DNA of 64,000 nucleotides from Okapia johnstoni (taxonomy: Eukaryota > Chordata > Mammalia > Artiodactyla > Giraffidae), in NCBI GenBank assembly GCA_024291935.2, contig CM044317.1:63230730-63294729 (forward strand). Reading direction: 5' to 3'. The notes below the pieces were generated by a model. That model had not been told where the DNA came from and made no database searches. It was given only the letters and a program-made list of their open reading frames with translations. A program made the translations under genes and the position numbers. Below, piece after piece: positions 12,000 to 22,555 of the stretch. Numbering within the stretch: position 1 is the stretch's first letter; the number at the start of each line of letters is the position of its first letter.

Positions 12000-13400
12000 A
12001 TGGCCAGATTTTATAAATCCATCCTCCAAATATTAATTGAGTCTACAGTTAGCCAACTAGGAAGTTAAGAGAGGACGTGTTCTATTTTTATTTTCCTGGC
12101 CCTTGCAGAAGCCCATGACAAATTTTTCCACTTGGATATGTATAGAGGAGGAATAGCAATGTTAATTGTGTGAGGAAGTGACAAGTTACTCTGTGCAAGC
12201 AAAGTGTTGCCACCACCACCTATTTAGAGCTGAATGTTTCTTTTAAATAGTCCTCACCGACAATTTTATTATATCTTGTGGCAAATAGAAAAATGCAATA
12301 CATTATGTTAAATTTATTACCAAGTGATTTATTTGAAAAGTTTCTATTTTATCCCTCATATTAATCTCTAACTTTGTATTCTATGGATGATCTTGATAAA
12401 ACCAAATATCAATTGACGAAAAATTAAAAGAGTACTACAGCTGTGTTGTATGGAGGCCCTACAAGCTTTAGGGTCACACAGAGCTCGGTTTAAATCTCGG
12501 AGGCAAACTTTCCAGCTGTATAAGCTTGGACAAATTAATACTCTGAGGCACAGTTGGGGACCATAATTCCTACAGTTTTGGGTTCTAGTAGGGGTCAAAT
12601 AAAAAATTCCATATCAACAACATAGCACATACGTGTTTTCAAAATTGTTAATTTCTTACTGTAAAATAGGGTTCTATAGAAGAATGCACTAAGCCATAAA
12701 TGAATTACATCTATTCACCTCAAACAACATAGAAGAGCTGGCCACCAGAGAGAATTAGACAGCTAATCTGCAAAGTTACAAGTTTAAATCCGGACACAGC
12801 ATTACTTTTTATTTGTAGGAACCTTCTCTTGATTCCTATACAGGAATAGGGCAGATCCAGGCTTTGTGGTGCTTAAATTTTATATAATTTGGATGGGGGG
12901 GGTCTCTTACGAAATAGAATGCAAATTTGTGATTTCAGAATTAAACAGAGGGCTTATCATGGGGCATATACAAGGGTGGGGCCCTGATTCGTAAGTCTCA
13001 TTAGCTTCCTGATAAATTTGGCTGTTAGAGAAGGTGAAGAAAGGATCTAGAGAAGAGGACTGAATATGGAGTCAAGGCTGTGGCTCCAGATTAAAGGTAA
13101 CATTGAACAAGCTGGTAATATTTTCTAGAGAAAAGTATATCATCATATAAAAACAAATACTTTTTGAAGTGTTGTAATAAAGAACATCAATTTGTGAAAG
13201 ATAAGGAAAGGAGTGTATTTTCTGGACAAAGAATATTGTCAGTTCATAAAACAGAAGGAAGATACTCTCAGATGTGTTACTGTTAGGATAAACAGGATGT
13301 ACTCAAGTTTAAAAAAAGAATTTGGTCATCTTCCATGGGTATTATATTATTGTTCATACCTAGACATATACAAAATGAATTTGAAAAACAAATAAAGCTC
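12000..13400. other. Intergenic, MIR fragment only
   Basis: A MIR-like SINE is visible at about 12450-12575 (tcggtttaaatctcgg then ccagctgtataagcttggac). The rest is AT-rich and unassigned. Confidence 0.45.
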
Positions 13401-13421
13401 TAAATATTAGTTTAATATTTA

Positions 13422-13745
13422 TCAAATTGTGCCAAACAAACAGAGATAATATGAAATGTAATCTATTTGGGCTCTGATAGCATCATCATAATCCACTCTC
13501 TTATTAGAAACCACAGAATACACAGAAGAGTCCATTGGGAAAGTAACTGGTAAAAAGTTCACCACAGCTTCAATATGAGTAATTAATGTTAAAGAACAAT
13601 AAATCTGTGCAACGTTAGTTAAGGAATGCCAATTCACGAAATCAAAGATCCAAATAAAGTCAGTAGTGGTAAACCTTTGTTCAGAAATGAAGCTTATCCC
13701 AAAGAGCACAGTTAGGCCAGTAAAGACAAAATGAGTATGAGAGCA
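13422..13745 (-). other. Unassigned open stretch, hydrophobic
   Basis: The minus strand stays open for about 100 codons (residues such as GLTVLFGISFISEQRF, then NWHSLTNVAQIYCSL, and DDAIRAQIDYISYYLCLF). It has membrane-protein-like composition but no in-frame ATG at its left end, no splice-supported context and no family that I recognise. It may be a piece of a processed pseudogene of a multi-pass membrane protein, or chance. Confidence 0.2.
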
Positions 13746-13947
13746 TGATCATACCACAGAAGATGATACTAGAAATCCAAACATTGCTTTAACTCCACAT
13801 TGTATGGATAGTATACGTGGTAACTTTATAGTTTACCAAGTCACATATCTAACAACTCTTCTTGAATTATAACTTAAATTTATGTGCCTTTTCTTTTGTT
13901 ATACAGGGTTTAGACAAATTTCCTAGAACAACATCCTTTTGAAACAA

Positions 13948-14450
13948 CTAGATTTCCAAGCAGTGCCTGAGAGCCATCTGGTAACAGTTAATTGGCTCAC
14001 CAAGCTGAGTCATTGGACACAAGGGATGGTGAGAGTGTACGAAGCAAAACCCACCTCCAGACAGGAGAATATTTCTAACAACATTCTGATAGCAGGAGCT
14101 TATCTTTGATTTTGAAACAGAGCACAGTACTTCATTAATTTTTGGAAGAAAGTCTTGTTTCTCTGCCCTCCCAAGAGTGTGGGCCACAAACTCATAATTT
14201 ACTCTGAGGTCTTCTTCCATGGTTTTGAAAGTAGCCTGTTTCATTGTGGATTCCACAAGCTCATTCATCAGCTACTTTTCAAGAAATTTGTAGAACATGT
14301 CAGAAGTCTTATAACCCATACTGAATTGAGAATATTACCTGTCAAAATTTTAAACAGACTAGACGCACCTGCCCAATAAACTTGGGTCCCATGGAGACAC
14401 AAAGACGAACACCTATCCTGTGACAGCATGTTCAGCTTCAAATGTATCAT
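13948..14450 (-). other. Unassigned open stretches, possible pseudogene
   Basis: Two adjacent minus-strand frames (14268-14450 and 13948-14268) abut across a stop. The second contains a charged, protein-like segment (MKQATFKTMEEDLRVNYEFV; GRAEKQDFLPKINEVLCSV). I do not recognise it. It could be a broken processed pseudogene; no poly(A) tract or duplication was found. Confidence 0.2.
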
Positions 14451-14459
14451 TTAAATGAA

Positions 14460-15640
14460 CATGGGAAAAAAACAAGACACTGGTCCTGCTGAATGGGTGT
14501 TAGTGGAGCAGTCAAATGAGCTTTTTTTCCATGCCTTCTCCTTTCTGCCTTTCCCTCCTCAAAATACTTTATGAAAGGCTCTATTTGACAAAGTCAAGTA
14601 AAAGTATTGGAAAAACAAGAACAGAACAAAACAAAAAAGCAGAAAACAGGATCATATAGAGCTATACTTGGGAAAAGGAAGTGGGAAGTAGAAGAAAATG
14701 TTTCCGGCCTTGAGAAGATCCAGCTCACACTCTAAGATCTTTCAAGTCAGTCATCAATGATTGGGAATTCTTGGGCTCCCTCAAGTTAAGAAAGAATGGT
14801 TGTGCATTTAACAATGAAGTGATATATTCCATTAAACTGATCAGGATACACATACTTTCTTACACCTTTCCTCTTTTGGGACATGTTTGGGAAAATATTA
14901 TTCCTAAAAAATGATAATAAATACTTCTAACAATATTTTCTAGTGATTATTTATATATACACTAAAAGGTTTTAAAAATAAAAATATTATATTTTAGATA
15001 AGAATCAATAAAGATGAGCAGCATGGATTTCAAAGTCTTCCAGCACATTTAGAAAATTTGGTTTCAAAAGTGGGCATGAAAAGTTAGAGCTTTGAAAGTG
15101 TACCACTGATTATCAACTGCCTTTGTTTTGATCTGCCATTGTTCAGTGAAATGCTACTAAAGCAGAGTGGCAGTTTAGAAAAAGTGAGCTTAATTTCTTA
15201 ACAATTCACTGTGTAACAGGGCAGTTCATGGGGAATAAAAACAAGACAGTCTGGACTCTCGGCACTACTACCAGCCAAATAAGGTGCTTTAAAGGCCGAT
15301 ATTCTTACACAGCTACATTTAGCTTCTAATTTTAAATGGTTCATTAGATGTTTATGTGCACTATTCGAGTGCTAAGTTATAAAGAGTATATCACATAGCA
15401 TCTACCTAAGTACAAACTTGTTTTGAATGGCCAAAATACTAGGTCATGGTATTTATTTGTATTTGTATCACGTTCTCTGTGACATCAATGTAATGGATAT
15501 ATTGATATTTTAAGATGGTTGCATTGCTGCTTCTCCATATAAAAATTTAACTGGAAAATGAAGCATTTATAAATACAATTTAATAGAAAATTCTTTATAC
15601 AGAATCAGAATATTTCAGGTAAGATGTTATTTAACCAACT
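14460..15640. other. Intergenic, no gene seen
   Basis: AT-rich sequence without recognisable repeat or exon. Confidence 0.4.
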
Positions 15641-15735
15641 GACTTGTTCAGTTGCTCAATTGTGTCTGACTCTTTGTGACCTCATGCACTGAGGCACCAG
15701 GCTTCCCTGTCCTTTACTATCTCCTGGAGCTTGCC
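15641..15735 (-). repeat. BovB/Bov-tA tail fragment, antisense
   Basis: A short diverged piece (gttgctcaattgtgtctgac; ccaggcttccctgtcc) of the shared BovB/Bov-tA end. Confidence 0.7.
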
Positions 15736-15884
15736 TTATTGAAGTTAATTTATAAACATGAGCACAAGCCATTCATATCTACACAGCTCAAATAATTTAT
15801 CAATTAAAATATTGCCCCAGATTTTTCAGACATCTTAAAAATGTAACAATTATAGTAGATTATAAATCTTTGCTGTTGTTATTT

Positions 15885-16065
15885 AGTCACTAAGTCATGT
15901 CCGACTCTTTTGAGACTCCATGGACTGTAGCCCTTCAGGCTCCTCTGTCCATGGGATTTCTCAGGAAAGAATACTGGAGTGGGTTGCCATGTTCTTCTCC
16001 AGGGGATCTTCCAAACCCAGGGACTGAACCCTTGTCTTCTGCATCAGCAGGCAGATTCATCAGGG
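15885..16065 (-). repeat. Bov-tA SINE, antisense, truncated
   Basis: Starts atttagtcactaagtcatgt, passes aagaatactggagtgggttg and stops before the tRNA-derived head (gcagattc). Confidence 0.85.
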
Positions 16066-16069
16066 AAGT

Positions 16070-18035
16070 CATTATCAATCTTGTTAGCTATCATTTGACA
16101 ATGTAAGTAAAAATTTTAAATGTACATAACTTCTGACCCAGAAATTTCACATTTAGAATTTATCACATTTATATAAATACATATACACACGTATAATATA
16201 TACTTCATGATCGGAACAAACATAATTGTGGTAAGATGTTTAGTGTCACACTGCTTCAAATATTAAAAATTGAACAACTAAGTCTCCATCAATAGCCATT
16301 AGGGTTAAATAAATTATAGAGCATATTTAATATCAAATATGTTATACACACATATATGTACAAATTTTAGAATGTGTTGAATAATTATTGAATGTAATAA
16401 ACAGTTCTAGAATAGTGCCTAGAATTATCCCATTTGTTTCTTTACAAAATACATTCACAAATACATATATTCCCTCTTAGTTTAATAAAAAAGATAAACT
16501 AAACAGTGGGAAAATATTTTTTCTAAGTTCATGCATTTTTATCAATTGGCTTAGAAATGTACACTATTACAACATTCATATTTGATTAATGGATTCAAAA
16601 TTGTATGTGCATAAACTTTTTTACATTATACTTATGCTGTTTAAATGTTGATTATGAGCACATATTATTTCTGTGTTTGAGAACTACTTTTAAGTACCCT
16701 GAATAATGAAATTTTATCCTATTAAAAATAAACTACATGTACTAGATCTATAAAGATGTGAGAATGCTGAAATAATAGTAATTTGTGTCATTAAAGCAAT
16801 CAGGTGAAAGTACTTTAGAGAATGTCTCCAAATACTAAACTCAATATAAGATTAATATCTAACTGTATTAAAAATAATGATGTTAATCATAATAAATACC
16901 ACTATTTGACCACACATCTTGAAATTTTTACCACAACCCTTTATAGATATTAGTCCCACATTTTTATGGATAAAATCTGAGGCAAGAAGTCTTTAAGAAA
17001 CTTACCTATGTTTATCACGTAACTAGTAAGTAGAGAGCCAGGAATGGAATTCACAGTTCTATGTGTTTTAGTTCTTGCAAAAAGAAAAAAAAGGAATACC
17101 AAAGATGGCAGTGGAATCACAACCAAAATCACCAGGTCCATGCCAGAAAATTAAACAGAAAACTGGACAGTGTTCTAAGTTTAGAGGGCTAACAACATTT
17201 TTCAGGTAATAGATTTAATTCATCCTGTTTTTACATAAATACTCGATAGACTTTTATCTTGTGAACAAACCCAAATGCTTCTGCCGCCCTCATCTTGAGA
17301 ATCGGTAGCATTGCCTAAAATGACAGTAATGACATGGTAGAGAAGGACAGTGGGCAGAATGGAAAAGCATATCTTTAAAACGGAAAGAGCTTGTGACTAT
17401 ATTATATAAACTATATCCCACATTAGCAAGAGCTATTTCAGGGGGTTACTAACTGTAAAAGTGTAAAGTGGCTCTCAATAAAAAGTTTGAGAGCCAGGAG
17501 CCTATTTATATAAGAAGTTCCCCAAAATAACCTGGTATCAAGTTGTGTATTCATTGTCTGCAAAGGTGTTTCTTTCAGAGTAATTTGATAATTACAAAAG
17601 AATTAGAAGCCTCCCTTCAAGAGTTAAACAGTAATCTGGCCCTAATTTGAGAGTCTGTAACTCACGGGCATTTCTCGCAGAAAGACACATCACTATCAGG
17701 GAGCAGTTGGTTTGTTTCTAAAGTCTGAGATAACACTGAAGTCTGAGTGAGCTAATATGATAGGCTATTATAAATGTCATAGGTTATTGAGATGCAATAT
17801 CATTTCTTTTTGTCCTTATTGCATTCTTCCAGTAATTTTTATTCTGCAATGAAATTGGTCACTAAACTGGCAGTTAGTAGACACAGGAAAGCGAGAGGAT
17901 AATGATAGGCCCGTTTTTTTGTCTACTTGATTCTCATACTCCACACCATGGACAAAGAATAACGATGCTGAACTAAGCTCAAGTAGTTATGGGTGTTAGC
18001 TTCCTGTACATACCAATGGTTTTGTTTGTACACTG
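16070..18035. other. Intergenic, no gene seen
   Basis: AT-rich, low-complexity-leaning sequence; no coding exon or confident repeat family. Confidence 0.4.
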
Positions 18036-18120
18036 GGCATGTCAGTTCAATTATAAAAGATTTAACAAAGTCAATTATATCTTATCTACAAGAAACCTAC
18101 TTTAAATATAAAGACACATA

Positions 18121-18682
18121 TCAGTCAGTTCAATCGCTCAGTCATGTTCGACTCTTTGCGACCACGTGGACAGCAGCACGCCAGGCTTCCCTGTCCTGGT
18201 GCACATAAGGTTCTGTTTGTGCCCTCCAAGAGTCTGTTTCCTCAGTCCTGTGTAAGTTCTGGTGGGTCTATGGTGGGGTTAATGGTGACCTCCAAGAGGG
18301 CTTATGCCATACCCAGGTCTACTGCACCCAAAGCCCCTGCCCCTGCAGCAGGCCATTGCTGACCCGTACCTTTGCAGGAGACACTCAAACAAGGTTCTGG
18401 CTCAGTCTCTGTGGGGTCTCTGGGTCCTGGTGGGCACAAGGTTTGTTTGAGCCCTCTGAGCGTCTCTGGCAGGTAAAGGGGTTTGATTCTAAACACGATT
18501 TCACCCCCATACTGTCTTGCTGGGGCTTCTCATTTGCCCTTGGACATTGCATATCTTTTTTTTTATGGGATCCAACATTTTCCAGTCAACAGTTGTTCAG
18601 CAGCGAGTTGTAGTTTTGGAGTTCTTGCAGAAGATGAGCGCACATCCTTCTACCTTGCCATCTTATGCCACAAAACATCACC
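18121..18682 (-). repeat. Internally deleted BovB-like element, antisense
   Basis: The left part (18121-18198) is the BovB 3' tail in reverse. It joins directly at gtcctggtg to about 480 bp (18199-18682) that I recognise as the GC-richer 5' region of a long ruminant LINE, probably BovB itself, with the 5' end near the ccatcttatg on the plus strand. The unit sits inside an L1 between near-identical flanks, aaagacacata ending at 18120 and aaagacacacata from 18683, so both ends seem to have inserted as one unit. The 5' part could alternatively belong to ruminant L1. Confidence 0.55.
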
Positions 18683-18848
18683 AAAGACACACATAGGATA
18701 AAGTAAATGGATGAGCAAGAATGCCATGCTAACACTCAAACTCAGAGCAGCTATATTAATTTCAGACAAAGCTAACTTCAGAACAAGGAAAATTATCAGA
18801 GATGAAGAGGGGCATCACATAATAAGGAATCAGTTGTCCAAGAAGACA

Positions 18849-19065
18849 TGTGCTCAGTTGCTCGGTCATACCCGACTGTTTGTGACCCCATGGCCGATAG
18901 CCCACCAGACTCCTCTTGTCCATGGAATTTTCCAGGCAAGAATACTGGAGTGGGTTGCCATTTCCTCCTCCAGGGGATCTTCCTGACCTAGGGATCAAAC
19001 TTGCATCTCTTGTATATCCTGCATTGCAGGTGGGTTCTTTACCACTGAGCCACCTGGAAAGCCCA
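18849..19065 (-). repeat. Bov-tA SINE, antisense, nested in L1
   Basis: Full-length-like antisense body ending ccacctggaaagccca. It is flanked by caagaagacat duplications at about 18838-18848 and 19066-19075. Confidence 0.9.
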
Positions 19066-19074
19066 CAAGAAGAC

Positions 19075-19146
19075 ATCAGTTCAGTTTAGTTCAGTTGCTC
19101 AGTCATGTCTGACTCTTTGCGACCCCATGGACTGCAGCACGCCAGG
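19075..19146 (-). repeat. Short BovB 3' tail, antisense, nested in L1
   Basis: Degenerate CAGTT pentamers, then the BovB end to gcacgccaggc. It lies directly against the previous SINE's duplication. Confidence 0.8.
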
Positions 19147-20087
19147 CAAGAAAACATAACAATCATTAGTGGCTTCTGACCTACAAGCAAAAAGTCTAAA
19201 TACATGAGGTAAATACTGATAGAGCTACAGAGATAAATAAGTGAATCCACTATAGGAGTTGTAGACTTCAACACTTCTCTATCAGAATAGACAGATACAG
19301 CAAGGAGAAAATCAATAGGCACATAGCTAAAGTCAACAATACCATCAATCGACAGGCTCTAATTGACATCTATAAGCCACTTCATACAACAATAGCAGAA
19401 CATGCATTCTTCTTAGGCCCAGATGGAATATTCATCAAGGTAGACAACATTCTAGGCCATAAAAGCATTTTAACAAATTTAAAGAATATAAGAAAATAAA
19501 TATTAAAATCATATAGACCACAGTGGAATTAAACTATAAATCAATAACAGAAAAATAGGTGGAAATTTCAAAACATTTTGAAATAAATGAAAATGTAACA
19601 TCAAAAATTGGGGAATGCAGCAAAATCAATATTTAGAGGAAAATTTATAGAAGTGAACACATATATCAGAAAAGAAGAAAGATCTAAGTCATCTAAGCTT
19701 CAATCATCTAAACTTCCACCTTAGGGAACTAGAAAAAAAGAGCAAATTAAATCCAAAGTAAGCAAAAGAAGAGAAACAATACAAATTAGAGCAGAAATTA
19801 ATGAAATTGAAAACAGAAAATCAACAAGTCCAAAAACTATTTCTATGAAAGGATCAATTAATAAGCCTCTAGCAAGGTTAAGTAAAAGAAAAAAAGGAGA
19901 GAAGTTGCAATTATTGATTCAAAAGTTAAAGACATAATACCACTAGTGATCCCATAGACATTAAAAGGATAATAAAAGATATATGAACAAGTCTAGGTTC
20001 GTAAATTTGATAACTTAGGTAAAATGGACCAATTCCTTGAAAAAAGCAGTCTGCCAAAACATACATGGACTTATAGGCAATTTCCTC

Positions 20088-20094
<7 letters not shown>

Positions 20095-20128
<34 letters not shown>
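20095..20128. repeat. (TG)n microsatellite
   Basis: An uninterrupted run of about 17 TG units, preceded by tatata, inside the L1 segment. Confidence 0.95.
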
Positions 20129-20131
<3 letters not shown>

Positions 20132-20345
20132 CAATTGAATCAATAATTAATAATCTTCAAAAATAGGTCCAGATGGGTTCACAGGTGAATTCTACCAATT
20201 CTTTACAATCTCTTCTAGAAAATAGTACCAGGGAAGATACTTTCTGATTCATTCTATGAAGCTAGAATTACTCTAATAACAAAACCAGACAGACATTACA
20301 AGAAAAGGAAACTATAAATAAATACTTCTTGAGAATATAGGTGCA

Positions 20346-21385
20346 AAAAAACTCTTCCTTATCATCCCTTTCTCTTGGTCTTACCATCCTGCTCTGGCTT
20401 GTCAGTCCAAGAAAAAAGCCTCCATCACTTGCCAGCTTCAAGGGTGGAGAGAACAGAACTATGAAGGGGAAAAAAATGCTATCCCCCCTTCAATCCTTGT
20501 ACCAGTTACAAAAAAAAAAAAAATCTCCAATTTATAATTCTAGTTTATCTCTCATTTTGTTTTTTGAATCTATTCCAAGAGCTCTAATCTAGGGCCTCTG
20601 ACTTCAAGGAGTCCCTAAACCAAAAGAAATTACATGCAACATTATGTGTGTGCACACCCATGTACATTTGGGGAGGGGGTAAAGATCCACAGCTTTGAAC
20701 AAAGTATTGAAGAGGAGTTCTGTGCTTTTTAACCTCCACTAAACTGGGGGTGGATGGTGGTAAATATGATGCTCTTTCATGAAGTTAGAATTTATGACCA
20801 ACCTCTTGTTAATTGTAAGTTATATCAAGTATTAATTGGCTTATTTTAAAAGAGAGATACAGAACAAATTAACATGAAAGACTGTAACTCATTTACAGTT
20901 TTTAGTCAAGGCCAGATATGTATGAGTCCATCCCCTATACATTATTTATGTTGGAGATGGAATAATATGAATTAATAGTCATAATCATGACCTTAGATAC
21001 TGCAAAATTATGAAATCACAGGTGTACTATCAAAGAGAGATTACATTATACTAATATAGTTTTAGGGTTAATTTGAATTTCAGTTATTAGAAAACAGGTA
21101 ACCCATGAATTATCTATTTACATAGGGTAACCTTTTCATTGCCTTCTCCTTGAAGGTAATTTTCTGCCTACTTATCTGGCAGATTCCACAGGAGGGAGAA
21201 GAGGAAAATCAGGACTCCCTTGTTTATTGTCCAAAAGTCACCCGTTTGGTTGGCACAGACGAGATACCTTTGATTTTTGAATTTTGGACTCTGATGTCCT
21301 GCACGCTGGAGTCTCCTTGTCACCTGAACCTCCAGATTTCCAAAGTCTTCACCTCGCCCTGACCCCCGTCAGTCTCTTCCTCCGT
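20346..21385. other. Intergenic, no gene seen
   Basis: Unassigned sequence between the L1 and the RSPH4A promoter, with an A-run at about 20509-20521. Confidence 0.4.
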
Positions 21386-21386
21386 T

Positions 21387-21420
21387 ACACACACACACTC
21401 TCTCTCTCTCAAACACACAC
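21387..21420. repeat. (CA)n(CT)n compound microsatellite
   Basis: CA units followed by CT units and a second CA block, about 0.48 kb upstream of the RSPH4A start codon. Confidence 0.9.
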
Positions 21421-21429
21421 AAGCTCTGT

Positions 21430-21869
21430 AATTGCATTCTCCCCCGCCCCCGTTAATGCAAGACTCACTCCTCAGCGCGCAACTTGAATCAAAATATTAT
21501 TATCAGACCCTGAAAATCTTCCCGGGGCTCCTCCTCTGTGTCGGCCCAGTTCTTAGGTTTCCAGGCGGGCCTGATGGAGGCAGATTAGATTGGCTGAGCT
21601 ACTGGAGGAGCAGAAGCGCCACCAAATCACAAATTCAGGATTTTCATCCTTCTCGGTCTCCTCCCTAGACTCCTGGCAACAGGCCTGCGTTGTTTCTCTT
21701 ACGGGAACCCAGACTGGGGTTGCTATGGAGACATGACGCTGAGACTTGCAGAGCAACTAGGACCCGGGTATCGCCTAGCAAACCTAAGCAAAGCCAGTGC
21801 CCTGCGTTGCTACCTTCCATATCTGCACGCCCTCTTCATCCAAAACTTTTTTTTCTCTTGGCTCCTTCC
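21430..21869 (+). promoter_or_regulatory. RSPH4A promoter and 5'UTR region
   Basis: GC content and CpGs rise relative to the flanks (cgcgcaac, cccggggc, ctcggtc). It holds an RFX X-box at 21719-21732. No TATA box is obvious. The transcription start cannot be fixed from sequence. Confidence 0.6.
21719..21732 (+). promoter_or_regulatory. RFX X-box
   Basis: GTTGCTATGGAGAC matches the mammalian RFX consensus GTTGCYATGGNRAC at every position. It lies 138 bp upstream of the RSPH4A ATG. X-boxes drive ciliary genes through RFX factors with FOXJ1, which fits a radial spoke gene. A TGGCAAC half-site is at 21674-21680. Confidence 0.75.
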
Positions 21870-22555
21870 ATGGAAGACTCCACCCCCATCAACCAAAAAA
21901 TAGAACACCAAGAACTTGGGGAAACAGGGCGGCCATGGGAAGAAAGGGTAACTACTTCCCAAGATCCTGAGCTTGGGTTATCCGAGGCCCTAGAGTTGGA
22001 GCCGGGGCCAGAAACTGGACTCCAGCCCAGGAGCAGCCCTCCTAGGATGCCCCTATCTGGAGCCAGAACGCCGGATCGACCTGTGGATGACCTCGTAGGA
22101 CTACGCGCATCATTTCCACCTTTCTCATCTCAGGAGCTTCCTTCCACTCTTTCTCCCCTGGCTCTGGCCAGGCAGGACTTTATGGCACCATGGCAGTCAG
22201 ACAAGACCACTAGTGTTGTTTCTGAAGCTGAGACACCTCATTTTGGCCATTTGGAACAAGTATCTGATAAAGAAGGATCAACTCCTCATCAAACATGCCA
22301 ATCTGAGGGAAACACCTTTCATCAATATCAGCAAACCAAATATCCCCTGTATGAACTGAGGGGTGGGAGCCACCATACCTCTAAACAGAAAGAGCTGAGA
22401 TTTGACGTTTTTCAAGAAGACGACTCAAACAGCAACTATCATCTGGATCAGCCTGAGTCTGGGGCTTCTGAAGTGGCCCCCAGCATGCTTGAGATTGCCA
22501 TTCAGAATACTAAGGCTTACCTACTGAAGACCAGTAGCAAGTCGGGCTTAAATCT
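21870..22555 (+). CDS. RSPH4A: RSPH4A coding exon 1
   Basis: Codes residues 1-228 plus two bases of Leu229. It opens MEDSTPINQ and includes [19 protein letters not shown] and [19 protein letters not shown]. The donor is ct|gtaagtc. This N-terminal part is the least conserved against the recalled human protein. Confidence 0.95.

Larger units (their letters stand above)
18040..20345 (+). repeat. L1 ORF2 segment, sense, split by three insertions
   Basis: L1 ORF2 sequence is recognisable before 18120 (ctacaagaaacctactttaa), continues at 18683 (acataggataaagtaaatgg), and again after 19147 to about 20345 (ctaggccataaaagca; tagagcagaaattaatgaaa). Removing the inserts at 18121-18682, 18849-19065 and 19075-19146 restores co-linearity with L1. 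The reading frame is full of stops. Confidence 0.8.
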
